Below are positions 51,201-64,000 of a DNA stretch of 64,000 nucleotides, one piece after another. Source of the DNA: Maylandia zebra (taxonomy: Eukaryota; Chordata; Actinopteri; Cichliformes; Cichlidae); assembly GCF_041146795.1 (NCBI RefSeq), contig NC_135187.1, forward strand, positions 4,227,556 to 4,291,555, in the 5' to 3' direction. Position 1 is the stretch's first letter. Each line of letters opens with the position of its first letter. The position numbers and the translations under genes are program-made. Below the pieces are notes generated by a model. The model ran no database searches. It was not told the DNA's origin and was given only the letters and a program-made list of their open reading frames with translations.

Positions 51201-54200
51201 CATTTTAATGCTTTAAACAAGAACCAAAGGTTATATCAATACAATAGTACAAGAGGAACTTCAGTATGACATTTAAAAGTGCAGGGGGAAAAGTTTTCTT
51301 GTCCTCTTTTTTCCTCTCCCTCCTTCATCCTCGTCTTCCTCACCAGCAAATCCGACTTTGTTCCCTGCCAGCACACGCCACGATTAATAGCCTTGTCAGG
51401 AAGGATGAAGCTAATTGAAAGTGAGGTTGGCTAGCGCCCTTCGGTGCATGGCCAGAGGCTGGTGGTGTAGACATCCTGTTAGAGGGAGAGGCTGAGGGTA
51501 AATCCTGGCACCAGTTCTGTTTTGTCTCACACCTTCAAGTGAGATCGAAAGGGATTTTTGGCAACACTTTCCCTCAGCATGACCTGAGACCACCTACACT
51601 AATAATGAAGCTTTTACAGGCCAGTTGGCAGCCAGGTTTAAGACTCACATTACGACATCAGAATAATGAAACTATAACCAAAGTGAGACAGCAAAACCAC
51701 TTAAATAGTTGGGAATCTGGAAGGATTATAACAACTGTAAAAAACATCATTAAGATGTTTATTGCTTTGTAAGTTTATGTTAATGAATTTAACATTATTG
51801 TCTTTTTAAACAACACAAACACTTGATATGAACCAGAGTTATGTTTTCATTTTAAGAGACCTCTAGCCCTTGTCTTAGTAAGTGCCTGTATCATTTTTCT
51901 TGGTGTTGTTCTAATATGTGTTTAATGTTGTAGAGGGTCTCATTATAAATTAGTTTTTGGTGTTTGAACCCAGTGAGGGGGTTGATATGTTAATAAAGTA
52001 GTATTGGTCTGTATGAAATTTTCCCCATTCACGACAGCTATATGGGGAGTGAATTTTAATATGCTTTACATGCTGTAATGTTAACAAATCTGATAGTTGG
52101 TTCCTTTTTATCTTGTTCAGCTTTTGATTGTACTTGGGGTATTTTGTTCTATGTCTGTTTTCTACCAGCCAAAGTTGTCGTAGTAAATTATAGACACCAT
52201 GGTGATTGTAGTAGGTTTGGGTAGATCAACACCCAGTCTCCCAGTCGAAAGTTATACATGTTTGGACATTCCTGTTCTATTATACTGGAAACCCATGTAA
52301 AATTTGTTGGAGGACTTATTAAATAGGAATTCCATCCATCCATCCATCTCTGCTGCTTATCCTTATCAAAGTCATTGGACGGCTGGATGAGAGGTGGGGT
52401 ACACCCTAGCACCCTAGACTTTCTTGCTGTGAGGCAACGGTGTGCTTTGGAAAGTCTTTGAAATAACTGACTTTCTATGTCAATAACTAACTGATGCTGT
52501 TTGAGGGGAGCTGGAGCCGAATGATTCAGTTTCTTTTATTTTATAGTGACAGAAGAAATAAAGATGGCTTGGAGAACAGTGAAGGAAATTGCAGGACTTC
52601 ATGGAAAGTTTTGAAAATATGATCCTGTAACCTTATTGCAGTTTTCATTTGCACTCTTCCACATCCTGCTGGCTGTTAGACAGTCGTGGGTTTCCAGCAT
52701 GACTGTACTTTTGTGAGAACCACAAGACAAAACTTTGATTTGCATTTGGTATGAATTCATTATAACAATGATTAGTAATTAGCTGTGTAGGGTAAACATT
52801 CATTTTAAATATATAGTTATATTATAAATATATATTATTTTAGAGAGTGTTTTTAGAGAGAAAGTGATATGTTTGTGTGTTCGTGTGTGTAGTGATTTAC
52901 TTTAAGGCAAGAGATTACACACAAGTTCAAACACAAAAAAGCTAAACCAGTATACAAGAATTACTGGGGAAAAAAGATTTTTCTTTAATCTAAACTCTTT
53001 GTCATTCTGTCGGTGTTTAAATACTATAGACTGCTTGTTTTCCACCAGGGGAGCTTAACTTATCCTACTCCTGCTGGCACACAGAGGTTAAGATCAGGGG
53101 TGAGAGCTAATCAACTTAGAGCTTCTTCCTGTTTTGAGCTCGACCTTGGCCACTGATATCCAGGAGAAAGACAGAGAACGATGCAGAGACATTAACTCTG
53201 AGACAATAGTCAAGCAGCTTTCATATTAGCATTGTGGGTGGTACGTGTTTCATAGTGACTGGTGGGTGGTTTGTGATGAGTGTGTGAGACAGATTGCCCA
53301 CAACTTCTGAATGCTATTTTTTTTAATTTCCCCCAAATTATTACAAAAACATAAATTAAAAAATTAATGATTTAGTCCTGAGAATATGCATTAACTATGA
53401 TGCAGTAAAATGTACAACATCCATAGAATAACCTTCAGGTTACTATGTCCTAATGAAACATATCCCTCGTTTTGGCAGCAGATAACAAAGGCAGCTGATT
53501 CGGTGACTGAGCATGTGACTCTCAGTGACGTAAGACGTGACCCCAATTAAGTCAAACCTTTAATAGACTTCTGCTTGTCTGCAGCTTTTCTTTGCAGACA
53601 CATTATAGACAATTTGAATTTTCTTTGTGCAAAAAGTGTAGTAGGTAAGGTTTATAAAGTACACATACGCACTCACAAAGTGCCTGACACACAATTACAA
53701 TTAAAAACAAATAAATGAATAAATAATTAAAAGAGAAATAGTAAAACAGATACATAAATAACATGAGAGCATTAAGAAAGCGCAACTCCACCCAAATGGC
53801 GCGGACCACAATTACCACGATTAAAGCAGCTCGAGCTCTTATTGGTATCTACCATCACACAAAATTGTGATATTTCAAAACATGGGGACCCTAGACTGTT
53901 AACAAACAGATACTAAGCTCACCAATGACAGCACTCAAACTCCACTGATACAAAAAGGCTTTCAATGAACAACAACAATGAACAATGCTGTGGATTATTC
54001 ATTGCTGTGCATTGTTTCTGCCCTCAGAAAGCTTGGAATAGTGAAGAGGTCCAGGCACACACGGTAAAGTCACCGTTTGGTAAGCTAAGATTTTAACAGC
54101 CATTTCCCTCATAATTTATTGCAGTGCAATCTCAGTTTAATTACTCGGTTCATACTTTTTAGTATTTCTCCTGCATAACTGAGGAAGATATTCAGTGGAT

Positions 54201-55275
54201 GTTCCCATGCAGCTCAGACTTTGGCAAGTAGCTCTCATGCATCTTTGAAATTTAAAAAAAGGTCATTGTGCAGCAATTTTTAAAGCATGACACTTTTAAA
54301 AATTGCAAAACAAATCAAACTGAAGATACTGCATGGTCCCAGTCACCTGTCCTAGTGCGCAGTGAGTTCATTTATCCAGTTGTGATTTGTTTTTATTAAG
54401 TGCTATTAAGTGAGTACGCTACAAAAAATGATCAAACTATAATCTTTCATGCTTACCTGCAAGTTCTCCAGCCTCTCCTTTAGTGTCTGCAGGGTTTTTC
54501 CAGTCTGTTCTGGAGAGAAGGAACTGTGTTTGCTATATGACGAGCCCTTCCTGTTGTGGTCCAGTCTGTGGCTGCCGTGGGAATAATGGTGGTCATTGCT
54601 GTGATATCCTGAAGGCCCATGGTGCAGTGACAATGATGCATGATGGCTGCCGTGATGTCCATGATGGTCGTCATGGTGGGTACCGTGATGGTTGTTATGG
54701 TTGTTATCATGATGGTTTTCATGATGGTTTTCATGATGGTTGTCATGATGGCTATCGTGATGGCTATCGTGATGATTGTCGTGGTGGCTGTCGTGATGAC
54801 TGTCATGGTGACCAGTGCTGTGGTGACCCCCAAAGCCCTCACATAAGGTGAGCTTAGCATTCAGCTCCCTGATTGTCTCTCGCTGGTCCAGGATGGTTTC
54901 CTTCTGCCTCACAAGGCTCTCACGCAAATGCAGAATAGTGGCTTTGGCCTCGTCGGACATCATGCCTCGCCTGCTCCCGCCATTGTGGTCACTGCTATGG
55001 CTGTTACTGCTTGGTCCATGGGGCACATTGGGTGGTGAGAAGCAGCTGGGATCTGCTTCTGGGGGAATGGGAGTACAAACAAATTTGGGGCTAATGCCAT
55101 AATCATATTCTATGCCAGGTGAACTACCTGCTGCTGCTGCACATGAAAGGAAGTAATAGAAAATAAGAGATCGTAGGGGGATGAAAGGGAGGACAAGCCC
55201 CAGAGTAGCTCCCACCCGTTGCACGTGCTTTGTAGACAAAGGCATTTGGCTCAGAGGACGGACGTCTCTGGCCAT
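45213..55275 (-). CDS. Neuronal pentraxin with two giant His-rich inserts
   Basis: Secreted or membrane-anchored pentraxin; neuronal pentraxins cluster AMPA receptors at synapses. Exons: 54457-55275, 49594-50380, 48885-49132, 47034-47213, 45213-45422; 2244 nt, about 747 aa, against about 430 in NPTX1/2. All phases fit. Residues 22-50 form a hydrophobic signal or anchor ending CAAAAG, then FVCTPIPPEADPSC. Coiled-coil segments: about 107-145 (RQKETILDQRETIREL), 258-273 (LQTLKERLENLQ), 285-300 (LRELLQRKINALEEQL) and a short KLETVLSQLH near 525. The pentraxin domain (about 537-747) has MRTNYMYGRMRR, GTPFSYSVPGQANELVLIEW, the signature HVCVTWST, WHPIKPGG, LGQEQDTMGGRFD and FVGELSDLQFW, closest as I recall to NPTX2. 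His tracts lie at about 151-240 and 307-500, each in a linker between coiled coils. No clear promoter is seen upstream of the ATG. I place it in the NPTX family with confidence; the paralogue is open. Confidence 0.93.
46030..46860 (+). pseudogene. Degenerate Tc1-like transposase
   Basis: Plus-strand frames read RPFLKQVQVHHSTVRQIIHK (a Tc1 HTH-like block), then, after a frameshift, TMSFGQMKPKWECL and SNTLSSTVVEG, relatives of the Tc1 W-SDE-TK and N-T-VKHGGG segments. Stops and frame changes show it is inactive. It lies in the pentraxin intron between exons 47034-47213 and 45213-45422. Confidence 0.65.
49700..50281 (-). repeat. In-frame His-Asp tandem repeat, pentraxin exon 2
   Basis: 194 codons on the minus strand, mostly CAY CAY GAY GAY. 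The core is seven or more perfect HHDD units, with HHED, HHDG, HHGN and HHDN variants on the sides. About 85 residues are histidine. The frame stays open throughout and the tract is flanked by normal pentraxin coiled-coil sequence, so it is coding rather than noncoding minisatellite. Confidence 0.92.
50381..54456 (-). other. Pentraxin intron 1
   Basis: A 4-kb AT-rich intron between the two His-rich exons. Apart from a dispersed repeat near 52325 I see nothing in it. No His-type tandem repeat is found inside the intron, so the two coding tracts are separate. Confidence 0.6.
52325..52425 (+). repeat. Dispersed teleost repeat, copy 3 of 3
   Basis: A CCATCCATCCATC start, CTGCTTATCCTTATC and GAGAGGTGGGGTACACCCT match the family at 15430 and 42680. 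Truncated. Confidence 0.5.
54556..54825 (-). repeat. In-frame His-rich repeat, pentraxin exon 1
   Basis: Ninety codons on the minus strand. The first half is a regular four-residue unit, HHDS, HHDN or HHEN, about ten copies; the second half is looser (HHGT, HHDD, HHGS and YHSNDHH types). About 39 residues are histidine. It starts right after LCEGFGG and ends before the next coiled-coil segment. Confidence 0.92.
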
Positions 55276-58200
55276 ATCTGGTCAGAGTCCAAATTATTCC
55301 TCGGAAATTGACAGTCTTCAAAGGCTTTAGTTTTGTGGGGACAAACACCATCAATAGAAATCATTTGCTTCTGATTGAGAGGTGTTGGTGCTAATCATGT
55401 CAACAAAATAAATTCCCTTTAGAGGATAAGTGACAGAAACTCCAAGGAAGGGCTCTAAAAACACAGGGAACATTGGGAACAAAGGAGACTGTTAAACTCC
55501 AGCTGCTTGTCTTCAAGAACACCTTTTAGAATCACGCAAGCTTTCTTGGCACCATGGTAAGTTAACAGGTTGAGAAAGTTCAGCTGATAGATTCATCCAC
55601 TTTGTCTGAGATGAGGTGCTGGGGCATCGCCAGACAGGTGATTTCTTCTGGCTTCAAAGACCTTCTGTGTTCGATGGCCAGGAATAATCCTTTTAACTTT
55701 GGCTTCTAACTATCCATCACATTGCCATTACCTACTGGGAGACAGAGAAAACAAGACATCAACAAAACAAGTCAAGAAGAAGAGAGACATAATGGAAACA
55801 AACAGCTAGCTCAAGCTTTGATCATCTCCACTCATGGTTTTAAGTATTATTTACAGTGCAATCAATATATGATTCAGCCAACTGGAAAACAACAACAACA
55901 ACAAACCCAAAAAGCTACAGGTTGAGGAAAAAGTAAGACTGTCAAGAGGCAAAGTGAGACAAAGCAGAGAGGAGAGAACAGGTTTAAAGGACAGGAATTG
56001 GGTTATAACTGGAGACCATCTTAATTACTAAGTGAGTTTCCGGTTCACACTCATCTTTGAACTTGAGAATATTGATGTAAACAAAACCATAAAGAGTTTC
56101 ATGACTCAATCATGGTTTTGATGCACTCATATTGAGAAGGAAAACTAGATAAACACCTTTTTCAACATTACCTTAAAAATCTGCTTTTGTTATAGTTCTA
56201 GCTGCAGGAAGGTACCAGAGCTGTTCAGCATCATAAGCAGTTGATCTCCACATATTAAAATGCTCATCCATGTGGTCAGCATGTTTTATTTTAACCAGCA
56301 GACTGCAGTTTAAGTTTAATGACTCACACACAGACAGACGCCACAGAGGGGAGGGCTGATTGGTGGTGGTGGTGGTTGGGGGTCTTCAGGGGTGCAGCAG
56401 GCCACAGTATAATCAGATTATGGTCAATTAATCTTCCGTCAAAGCCACAGGGCAATCATTCGAATAATGAAAGCTGGTTTTCTGCTGAGACAAGGGCATG
56501 CCTGTTGAGCCCAGTCACTCACACGAGTCTCATGAATCAGTGTCAGAACTTGTCCGCCTTCAGCCTGCCATGCTGACTGACTGTTTAAAAGCAGCACGGC
56601 GAGGAGAGACAGAGTCATACTCAAAGAAGAGGGATGTCCACATTATTATTGCACAGAAGAAAAGCATTCAACCACATCTACTGTACAATAGGTGTTCCTT
56701 ATTGATGATGGACAACTAATAATAATGTATTAATAATTTATTTTTTTTGTTTATACTTGTTCTGTTAGACCTGAACAGCAGAGCAAGAAACATGCATCAA
56801 CCGCATGCTCGTTGGTCTTGCCCGAGAGCGCGATGCAAAGCCAAGAAGAACAAGTTTCAGAACACACAGGAAAAGATAAGGAGCTTGTTCTTTCTAAGCT
56901 CCTTATCTTTAAACACCCACAACACACATTACATTAAGTACAAACATCCGATTTTCTGGCACCGCCCTTTCTGTGACACTGTCCTTCTGAGAAAAACGAC
57001 AATGACAATACTTTTTTGCGATTTTAGGCATTTTTTTTAAATTACATATTAGCTTAGAATTTCTGGGAAATATACCAGTTGTCTTTCTAGCGAAGGGGTA
57101 AATAAGAACAGCATGTGTGTACAGTAAATATGAAACTACAGCCAACAGCCACATAGCTTTCCATGAAGACCAAAAACAGAAAGCCTTTGCTTTGTCTAAA
57201 GGTGACAACATCCACCTTTCATTAAGTCTAAAGCTCACTAATTGATGAGCTCTAACTTGTTAGTCTAATTTGTACAAAACCTGATATGTTAATGTGATAA
57301 GGTATGAATTGTCAGGAGATTTTCTTTACAGGATACAGTGACTCTCTGATTCTCACTTACTTCTGCTAAATTTGACAGAAGTTTCTCTTTTTTACCAGAA
57401 GAAATGACCGATTTAGCATTGAGGCATTATTTCTATAAACACAACACCAGTGCTTACTATCAAAATGATAAACAGAACCATACAACGTACCACTTTAGTG
57501 TAATGATTTGGATGAAATTTAAATTTTAGAGAATTCTGGCTGATACTTTGATATAACATCTGAGATCATTAATAGTTTAATGGTGTCTCATATTTCATTA
57601 TTAGAAACACCGCAGGATTCATCAGCCATTTCTTAAAAACAAAAATGTTTTTGTTGAGAGGCATTTAACGATGTGCACGCAGCCACTACGTGAGAGCCAT
57701 AATCAAACAGTGTGCCCTGCTGTCTGATACTTAAGGACACCATTAGTGGAGATTTACATGACATGATACCTCACTGAGACACGTGGCATCACATGCTAGT
57801 CCAAACAGCATTGCTTTATGTACAACGTTATAATGATTGCTTGTGTTTATAACCTTCCTTTGTCAAAGATGGAAAGGGTAGGAGAACCTTGGACCTGCAT
57901 ACATTTTTTCTTTGCCTTGTGGGGAAATGATCAAGTTTCCATTGAGCCAACTTTTAATTTGGCTCCACATAACCTGGGCTGAGTGAGATCTAACTGTGCT
58001 CTTGTCATGTGAAAGTAGTACAACAACTTTAAATTTGCACATTTGCACAGACTGATAACTGGTTGCTGTCTTTCTAATTTTATATAGGTTTCCATGCTAG
58101 CATGAATGCAAAGACACAAATCAACACACCATCTGTGTCACTTTGTTGTGCCTTCATGTTCGTGATGTGTCTTGAGGTTTGCAGAACGCTGTTAAAATTT

Positions 58201-61200
58201 AGCAACGAGCAAAAGTGAGACTTACGTTTATGGAGGCTGCACAGACACCATAATGGTTGAAAGTATTATATAGCAAAGCTTACAAAAAGTAGGTTGCTGT
58301 AACTGCTCCTGATGATTATAGTGGAGACTTTTAAAATATATTGTTGTTTTTTTATGATTCATTATGTTTTTGTAAATAGGATAAACAATGAACTCCGCTA
58401 TAATTTGGTGTCATATCAGTATTATACTCTGTCTTTGCCCACCATGATCAAGATAGATGGCTGGATGGATTAATAAACAACAAAAGTTTATATTTAATTA
58501 ATCAAGTTATCCTTCATTAAAAAAAAGGACTTATTAAAATGTGTCACTGACTTATAAAATATGTTGTATGCTGTGTATAAAACTCATTTAAAAATCCATA
58601 AAGCAGGTTTTAATGCTATAAAGCTGTTCTCCAGTACAATATAGAAAGGATGTTTTATTTTCATATTTAAAAAATATATTCTTAAAATTCAGAATATAAT
58701 CGCAGACAAAGCAGAAACCTTTTTCTAACTTCTATCAAATTTCCCAAATGTCATCGTTATTTTTCCTTCCTTTTCAAATGGAATTGTTCACATTAGGTTT
58801 CCTTAACCCTCACGTCAGAAATTATTATCTTTTGTCACTTTCACTCCTTCAGTAGTTAAAAGCACAAAGTGACAGCGCTCCTTTGCAGATTCACTACATC
58901 AAGCTGATCTCGTCATCTGATCAGCTCATGTTTCCCCCGTACGGATCACATCCGTGTCCTCATAGCTCCTGCTTCTTCTTTCAAGGGTGACGGTCAAATA
59001 GGATTGGTTGGATGTAATGCTCTTTAATGAGGGATTGACTGCAGGGTCCTGGTTCTGCCAGATGATCTCCCTCCAACCCACAAGTTGCTGTTGCCACACG
59101 TGTCACTGCAGAAGAAGCGCATGTGCTTGACACGCAGCCAGTAGCTTGTGTATTAATGTAATTTGCATTAATACACATTTTGCAGCTTTTCCTAACAGCT
59201 GTCTTATTTAAATTGCTTATACAATCGAGTATTTCAGTGGCTTTTCCAGCATTTATAATAGATTTGAAAAGCTTTGTGTGTTGACAGAGCTCAAGTTCAT
59301 TTTGTGCTTGTGTCAGGTGACACAAAAAAGCCCGTTTTTATACTACATTTGTATTTTGCTTTCATTAAGATGTGCACTTTGAAGGCCCTTGCTTGGGTCA
59401 GTTATACACTTTCAGTTTTCAACTGAGTGGCCTGTCTGCAGCTTAAAGGCACTTTGATGACTGATGATGCATAGATGTTGTGATATGTGTCAGAGCACAG
59501 ACTCCAAAAGGCTGCAGGACAATTTCACTTGAAGTAATTGAAACTTGGACCAGTGTGTTTAGATTCACTGTAGAGTAAGTGACACAATGCCTCACATTGA
59601 TACTGATTGGCCTTCACTGATTTAATAACCTCCAGGGCCGTGCTTCCGAAGAGGATTCATTTGACAAAATATAAATGTTCACTAGGAAAAGTCAGACGTG
59701 CTGCAGTAGTGTTTAAGTGTGAACAATCTCACTGTCAGCTGTTAGATTGCTATGGTGACCACTGTAGGATGAAACCATTTTAAACAATTAAGAGATTAAA
59801 AACATTTAGCCTGTACCTGTGGCTAGCCAACCCGATTTTACTACTGTGTATGTATAAAAACATTCGTGTACACGCCATATTATTAAAATACTACAGGAAA
59901 AAAAACCCTAAACATATTTTGCAGTATTTTACAATTTTATACACAGGTCACTCACAAACTCTGGCTGCCATTCAGCTGTAGTGATCGTAGCCTGTTGGTC
60001 TTGTTCATTTTTGGGAGACTGCAAAACTCTGTGAAGGGAGTCAGATATGAGTTGATGAATCGGTGAGTCACTTCTGATCATGTGATTTCAAGGAAAGTTG
60101 TCGAGGATATCCTGAACTGTTGCTGTTGCTAGCTGTTAACAGTTGTTAGCTGGAACTAGTGAAACTTTCTTTGAAGTGGATGTAGCATTGTTGGACTTGA
60201 ACGCTTGTGTTTCATGTGGTGTGAGAATGTAATCAAACTGTTTATTGGTGAAAAAATGTGATTTTCAGGATACTCTAACTTTAACTGACATCATGTTAGC
60301 TCGTAACCAGCTGCTGTTGTTGTTTAGCTGGCTCATCAGCTGTCCAGAGATGGGATGGACTCATGTCTAATCTGCTGACTATCAGGACTACATGAGTATA
60401 TTTATGTAACTTTTCATGTGTTACAGCCCTGACTTCAATGCAGGAAGTGAGACTTGAGTTGAGGAGAAGGTGGGTGAGGTTGAACTGAGGGAGGAAGGAT
60501 CAGCTGTCGAAGAGATGCATAAAGATAAGCAGATAGAGTTGGTGAAAACGTACATATATAAATGTTAAAGGGTCACAAAGAAACTTATTAGGCATACTGC
60601 GTATGTGGTTGGTCTCTAGTCACATTCGTAAAACATGATTAGGCGGAACGGCAAAGTCCATCCAAGTCACTCTATTTAAGACAGTGAGACAGTGTCTGCT
60701 CCTACTGTGTGTATTTTTTAATGGATTCAATTTAAGTACATCAGAATGCATCAATTTGTTGGAAGACATAATTACACAAGTACAATGTTCTCTTTTTTGC
60801 TAAATAAACTTCATGACATCTGACATATTTAAAGCCAAAAGATGATTATTCCCCAAAGTACTGTTGTATAAAAAAATTAGTATAGAGAGTTTAAAAATGT
60901 ATGCCTCGAGACAGTCATTTTTCAGAATCTGCTGCATAAATGAAAAACAAATCAGTTTAAAAGCAATGCCACGTTTGTGCCTGACAGCATCTATCAAATG
61001 CCTCCATATATAAGATTACACACAAAAGAGATTTGGCAATCACATCCTGAGCAGCTGGTGCAGTGTGTACTTTGTATTAGCATAAAACTATGAGTGAAAG
61101 TAAGTTTTTAATAATTTTATCTGTTCTTATGTGAGGATACTCTTCATTATTAAAAGTTTGGTTAGGTATGTTATGCAAAAGAAACGCCTCAGAGTGCGTT

Positions 61201-64000
61201 AATGAGCGAGTCTAAGTCCTAAAAGCAAATTAATCTTTTCTTTTTTAGTTGTGAGATGAAAAAACTGTTGAATGCTCAGGTGGCATTTTTAACACCATAA
61301 CTGGTTGGCTTGTTTTTAAATTAAGTTGCATATTAAAATAATTCAAAAGGTCTGAATTTCAGTCAATATTTTTTAAGCTAGTGTTTCAACATTTAATGAA
61401 GTAATAAATGAGTTAGTTTGTCATTTTAGATTTCATTATGAAATCTAATAGAATTACAGTTATTTAAAGAAAACATTACCTTATGTACCTGCTGTATCAT
61501 ATGTAGTTTGTTATTTTAATACAAGATTCAAACTAAACATTAGCTTTTCATACTGTAGCTTTAATAAATAATAAATAAAAAAGTATTTTAGTAGCAATAT
61601 TATTACTCCCTATTAATATAATCACCAGTGGAAGAGCCTATGAGCCACTGTTGTTTTTATATTGGGGATATATAGGATATAACATCATCTTGCAGGCAAA
61701 AATTTATTTAAACGTCTTATTCACAATGACACCATATTTAAAAGTCCTTATGTGTCTTTTTTGTTGTTCAGATTTGTATTTTGTTGTTAAAGCTCCCGTT
61801 TTACCTTTGTCAACATGAAAAAATGCCGAAAAATTCCTGACATCGCTCAGTAAAAACAAAGCTGCATGCTTGAAGTCTAGTAAAATAGGGTAACGTTTAA
61901 CATGACCGCTGCACCAAATTACAGAGACATATTACTAAGCATTATAAAATATACCTGCTTAGCTGACTGTGTTTTGTTTCCACAGACATGCAAATCGTTC
62001 CAAATTACAACTGAAATGACTCCTCCGCCCTGGAAATATACAGCAGCCATATTGTTACAGTGAACCAGCTGACAGACAACAGAATGTGATCAAGCATGAT
62101 AACAAGCACTGCGCCGATATGTCGACTCATACACTAAAGCTCTCTGCCTTCCTGTCAGTACAAAGCAGGCAACATTTTAACAACTGGAAAAAGGATAAAG
62201 AAGAGTTACAGGTGTCCCTTTTGAACCTAATCATGCCTCACATTCACACAGCAACATGAAATTACAGTTTAGAGCTGGTTGGGTCAACAGCCCTCTACTG
62301 TGAAGCCGCTAAGTGCGCTGGTTGCTGAGAGGCTTTGTCGCACCCTTGTACTTTTTAATTTAGTGCATTTTGATGTCAGTAAATTAGCCAACTGTCATTT
62401 TCACAAAAGTGAAGCCTTTTACTAAAACCTGAGCATCATTTCCGACACTCGATTCTGTGAACTTTGTCCTCAGTCACTACCCACAGCACATGCTCATAGG
62501 CGACAAAAGCCTTGTAAATCTTGTATACCAACAGTTTTGCCTTCAGTGTGAAAGACCAGTACGCCATCAAAATCACTACACATCTCACTCTTATCGGCCT
62601 GTCAAGATCAACTTGTCTCAAAACTTTACATAAAGTCCACATTTTATAAGGAAACATGGTTTAAAATTGTGGGGAAAAAAGCCAAAACATGTTGTAATAA
62701 TAACTCTACTTTCCACCAGCGCATAATGTAAATGTTCATCATATGAACTCAGCCATTCCCTTTGTGTCAAGAATTAACAAGTTAACACATTACCTGACTT
62801 TACTATGGTCCAACTTCAGAGACCACCCTCAGTGTGGTCACCATAATCAGGATAGTTGTGGCAGTGTGGAAAGCTCTTAGGCTCAAGTGTTGAGAGTGGC
62901 AACATTAATCAACCAATGTGACAATACACTGGCTTAGCACAACAGTTCATATGGATGGCGCCATGCAGGAAGCTCAGGTTTCTTAACAAAGGTCCAGACA
63001 GTGCAGTGTAACAGGCGGGTCTTTGACTAGAGGGCATTTTAATTCTCACGGGTAGTAAATTATCTTTTTTCTTTATTTTTCAGCACTAAAAGCATTCCCT
63101 GTGTCTCTGAGGACAAATCTTTGCTGTCTTTATGATGTTTTTCTTTTTTTAATTTTTTTTTTTATCTGTGTCAGTTTTCTTTGGTGCCTTGATTTCCTAA
63201 AGAGGAACTTCAGGTAGGCCTATTAGTATTTCCCATAATTGTAATGTCCAGTATCGATTCTGCAAAGTTTGATTTTCTTCTCATCATTTTAAGGGTTAAA
63301 GTTGCAGTTTTCACAATAGCTTGGTTGCTTATCAGTGCTCTTTGGTGAGAACAGGTGTCACATTTCTAAAGATGTGGACTTCTGATCTGAACTGTGATGG
63401 ATCACCTTCACATTTTGTTTGACCTCTTTAAGCTGCCTCTGCCCTCGCTGTAGCTAACGAAGAGGCATGAAGCCAAAGGCTCAGTGCCGCACGTGGCCCC
63501 AATTGATCTCCACTGAACAGGTTTGACCAAAGACTTGTTGGGATACACAGGAAGGGAACGTTATCACAGGTATGCTATTGCTATACTGCACAAATGTTCA
63601 CTGAAACAAGAATCAATGAACGAAATAAGTGTAAAAAATCCCTGAGATACAACCGTGGATATAAGAAGGTACCAGCAACAGAGCTACTACAGAAAATCTG
63701 AGAAGAATCTTCACTTTTAAAATGTTGCACCCATGAAAGAAGTTGAGTTCAATAAAATGCCAAATACGTTGAAATCTTAGCTTCACGTGAGCCAAAGCTC
63801 ATCAAAAATACACTGAATATAACACAGACGGCTGAAGGTGTATGCAGAGATGAGGACAAATCAAATATTATAAAACCTCTTATGTGTTAAACTAGTAACA
63901 GAATATTAGCATGCAGAAAAAAAATACTATAAGTAGTAAACAAAAGACTGAAAACTCTTAAAAGTAGCCATAATTATGCTGAATATTACTTCACTGGTGA
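55276..64000. other. Region upstream of the pentraxin, no gene recognised
   Basis: AT-rich DNA of 8.7 kb with only short ORFs and no conserved domain that I recognise. The 114-codon minus ORF at 58981-59325 has no recognisable family. Inverted repeats occur at 56872-56910 and at about 59150-59178. The pentraxin promoter should lie at its left end, but I cannot place it. Confidence 0.5.
56872..56910. repeat. Perfect 15-bp inverted repeat, 9-nt loop
   Basis: AAAGATAAGGAGCTT at 56872-56886 and its exact reverse complement at 56896-56910 are separated by 9 bases. It has the same geometry as 32561-32599 but a different sequence. Confidence 0.9.

Noticed and set aside
58981-59325. 114-codon minus ORF with several cysteines
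   Set aside because: No family recognised, no splice partners seen, and it overlaps a palindromic AT-rich stretch. Left unassigned.

Overview
This window is vertebrate nuclear DNA, almost certainly from a teleost fish and probably a percomorph. The genes have compact multi-exon structures with GT-AG introns. Long CA/TG microsatellites and several teleost-type dispersed repeats are present: L2-like LINE pieces, hAT and piggyBac-like MITEs, and Tc1-like remnants. No bacterial, CRISPR, tRNA or rRNA features were seen. All five protein genes I can support lie on the minus strand. I rebuilt their exons by hand from splice sites and checked that codon phase is kept across every junction listed.

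Layout, left to right (opposite to transcription): (1) 661-7790, phc1, a Polycomb PRC1 subunit. Its 3' end (FCS zinc finger and SAM domain) lies beyond the left edge. (2) 9060-20463, slc2a3 (GLUT3 glucose transporter) with a long AU-rich 3' flank. Its first exon is probably about 8 kb upstream near 28.7 kb, across an intron full of transposon debris and CA repeats. (3) 30260-35050, a cox6b gene for the cytochrome c oxidase subunit 6B (86 aa, complete). (4) 36094-41830, a six-exon type II membrane C-type lectin receptor (248 aa, complete), not assigned to a named family member. (5) 45213-55275, a neuronal pentraxin (NPTX2-like, about 747 aa, complete). From about 55.3 kb to the right edge I see no gene.

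The phc1-slc2a3 pair next to a lectin-like receptor recalls the human 12p13 region (SLC2A3, PHC1, KLRG1), so the lectin may belong to an ancient NK-complex-like neighbourhood. That is inference from remembered gene order. The genes otherwise have unrelated jobs: chromatin silencing, glucose uptake, respiration, cell-surface recognition and synaptic or secreted clustering.

The most unusual content is in the pentraxin. It has two separate histidine-rich tracts, one in exon 1 (about 90 residues) and one in exon 2 (about 194 residues), built of HHD-x and HHDD units. They replace the two short linkers that separate coiled-coil segments in ordinary neuronal pentraxins. Together they contribute roughly 125 histidines and make the protein far longer than its about 430-residue relatives. 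This looks like a metal-binding or pH-sensing modification of a secreted pentraxin.
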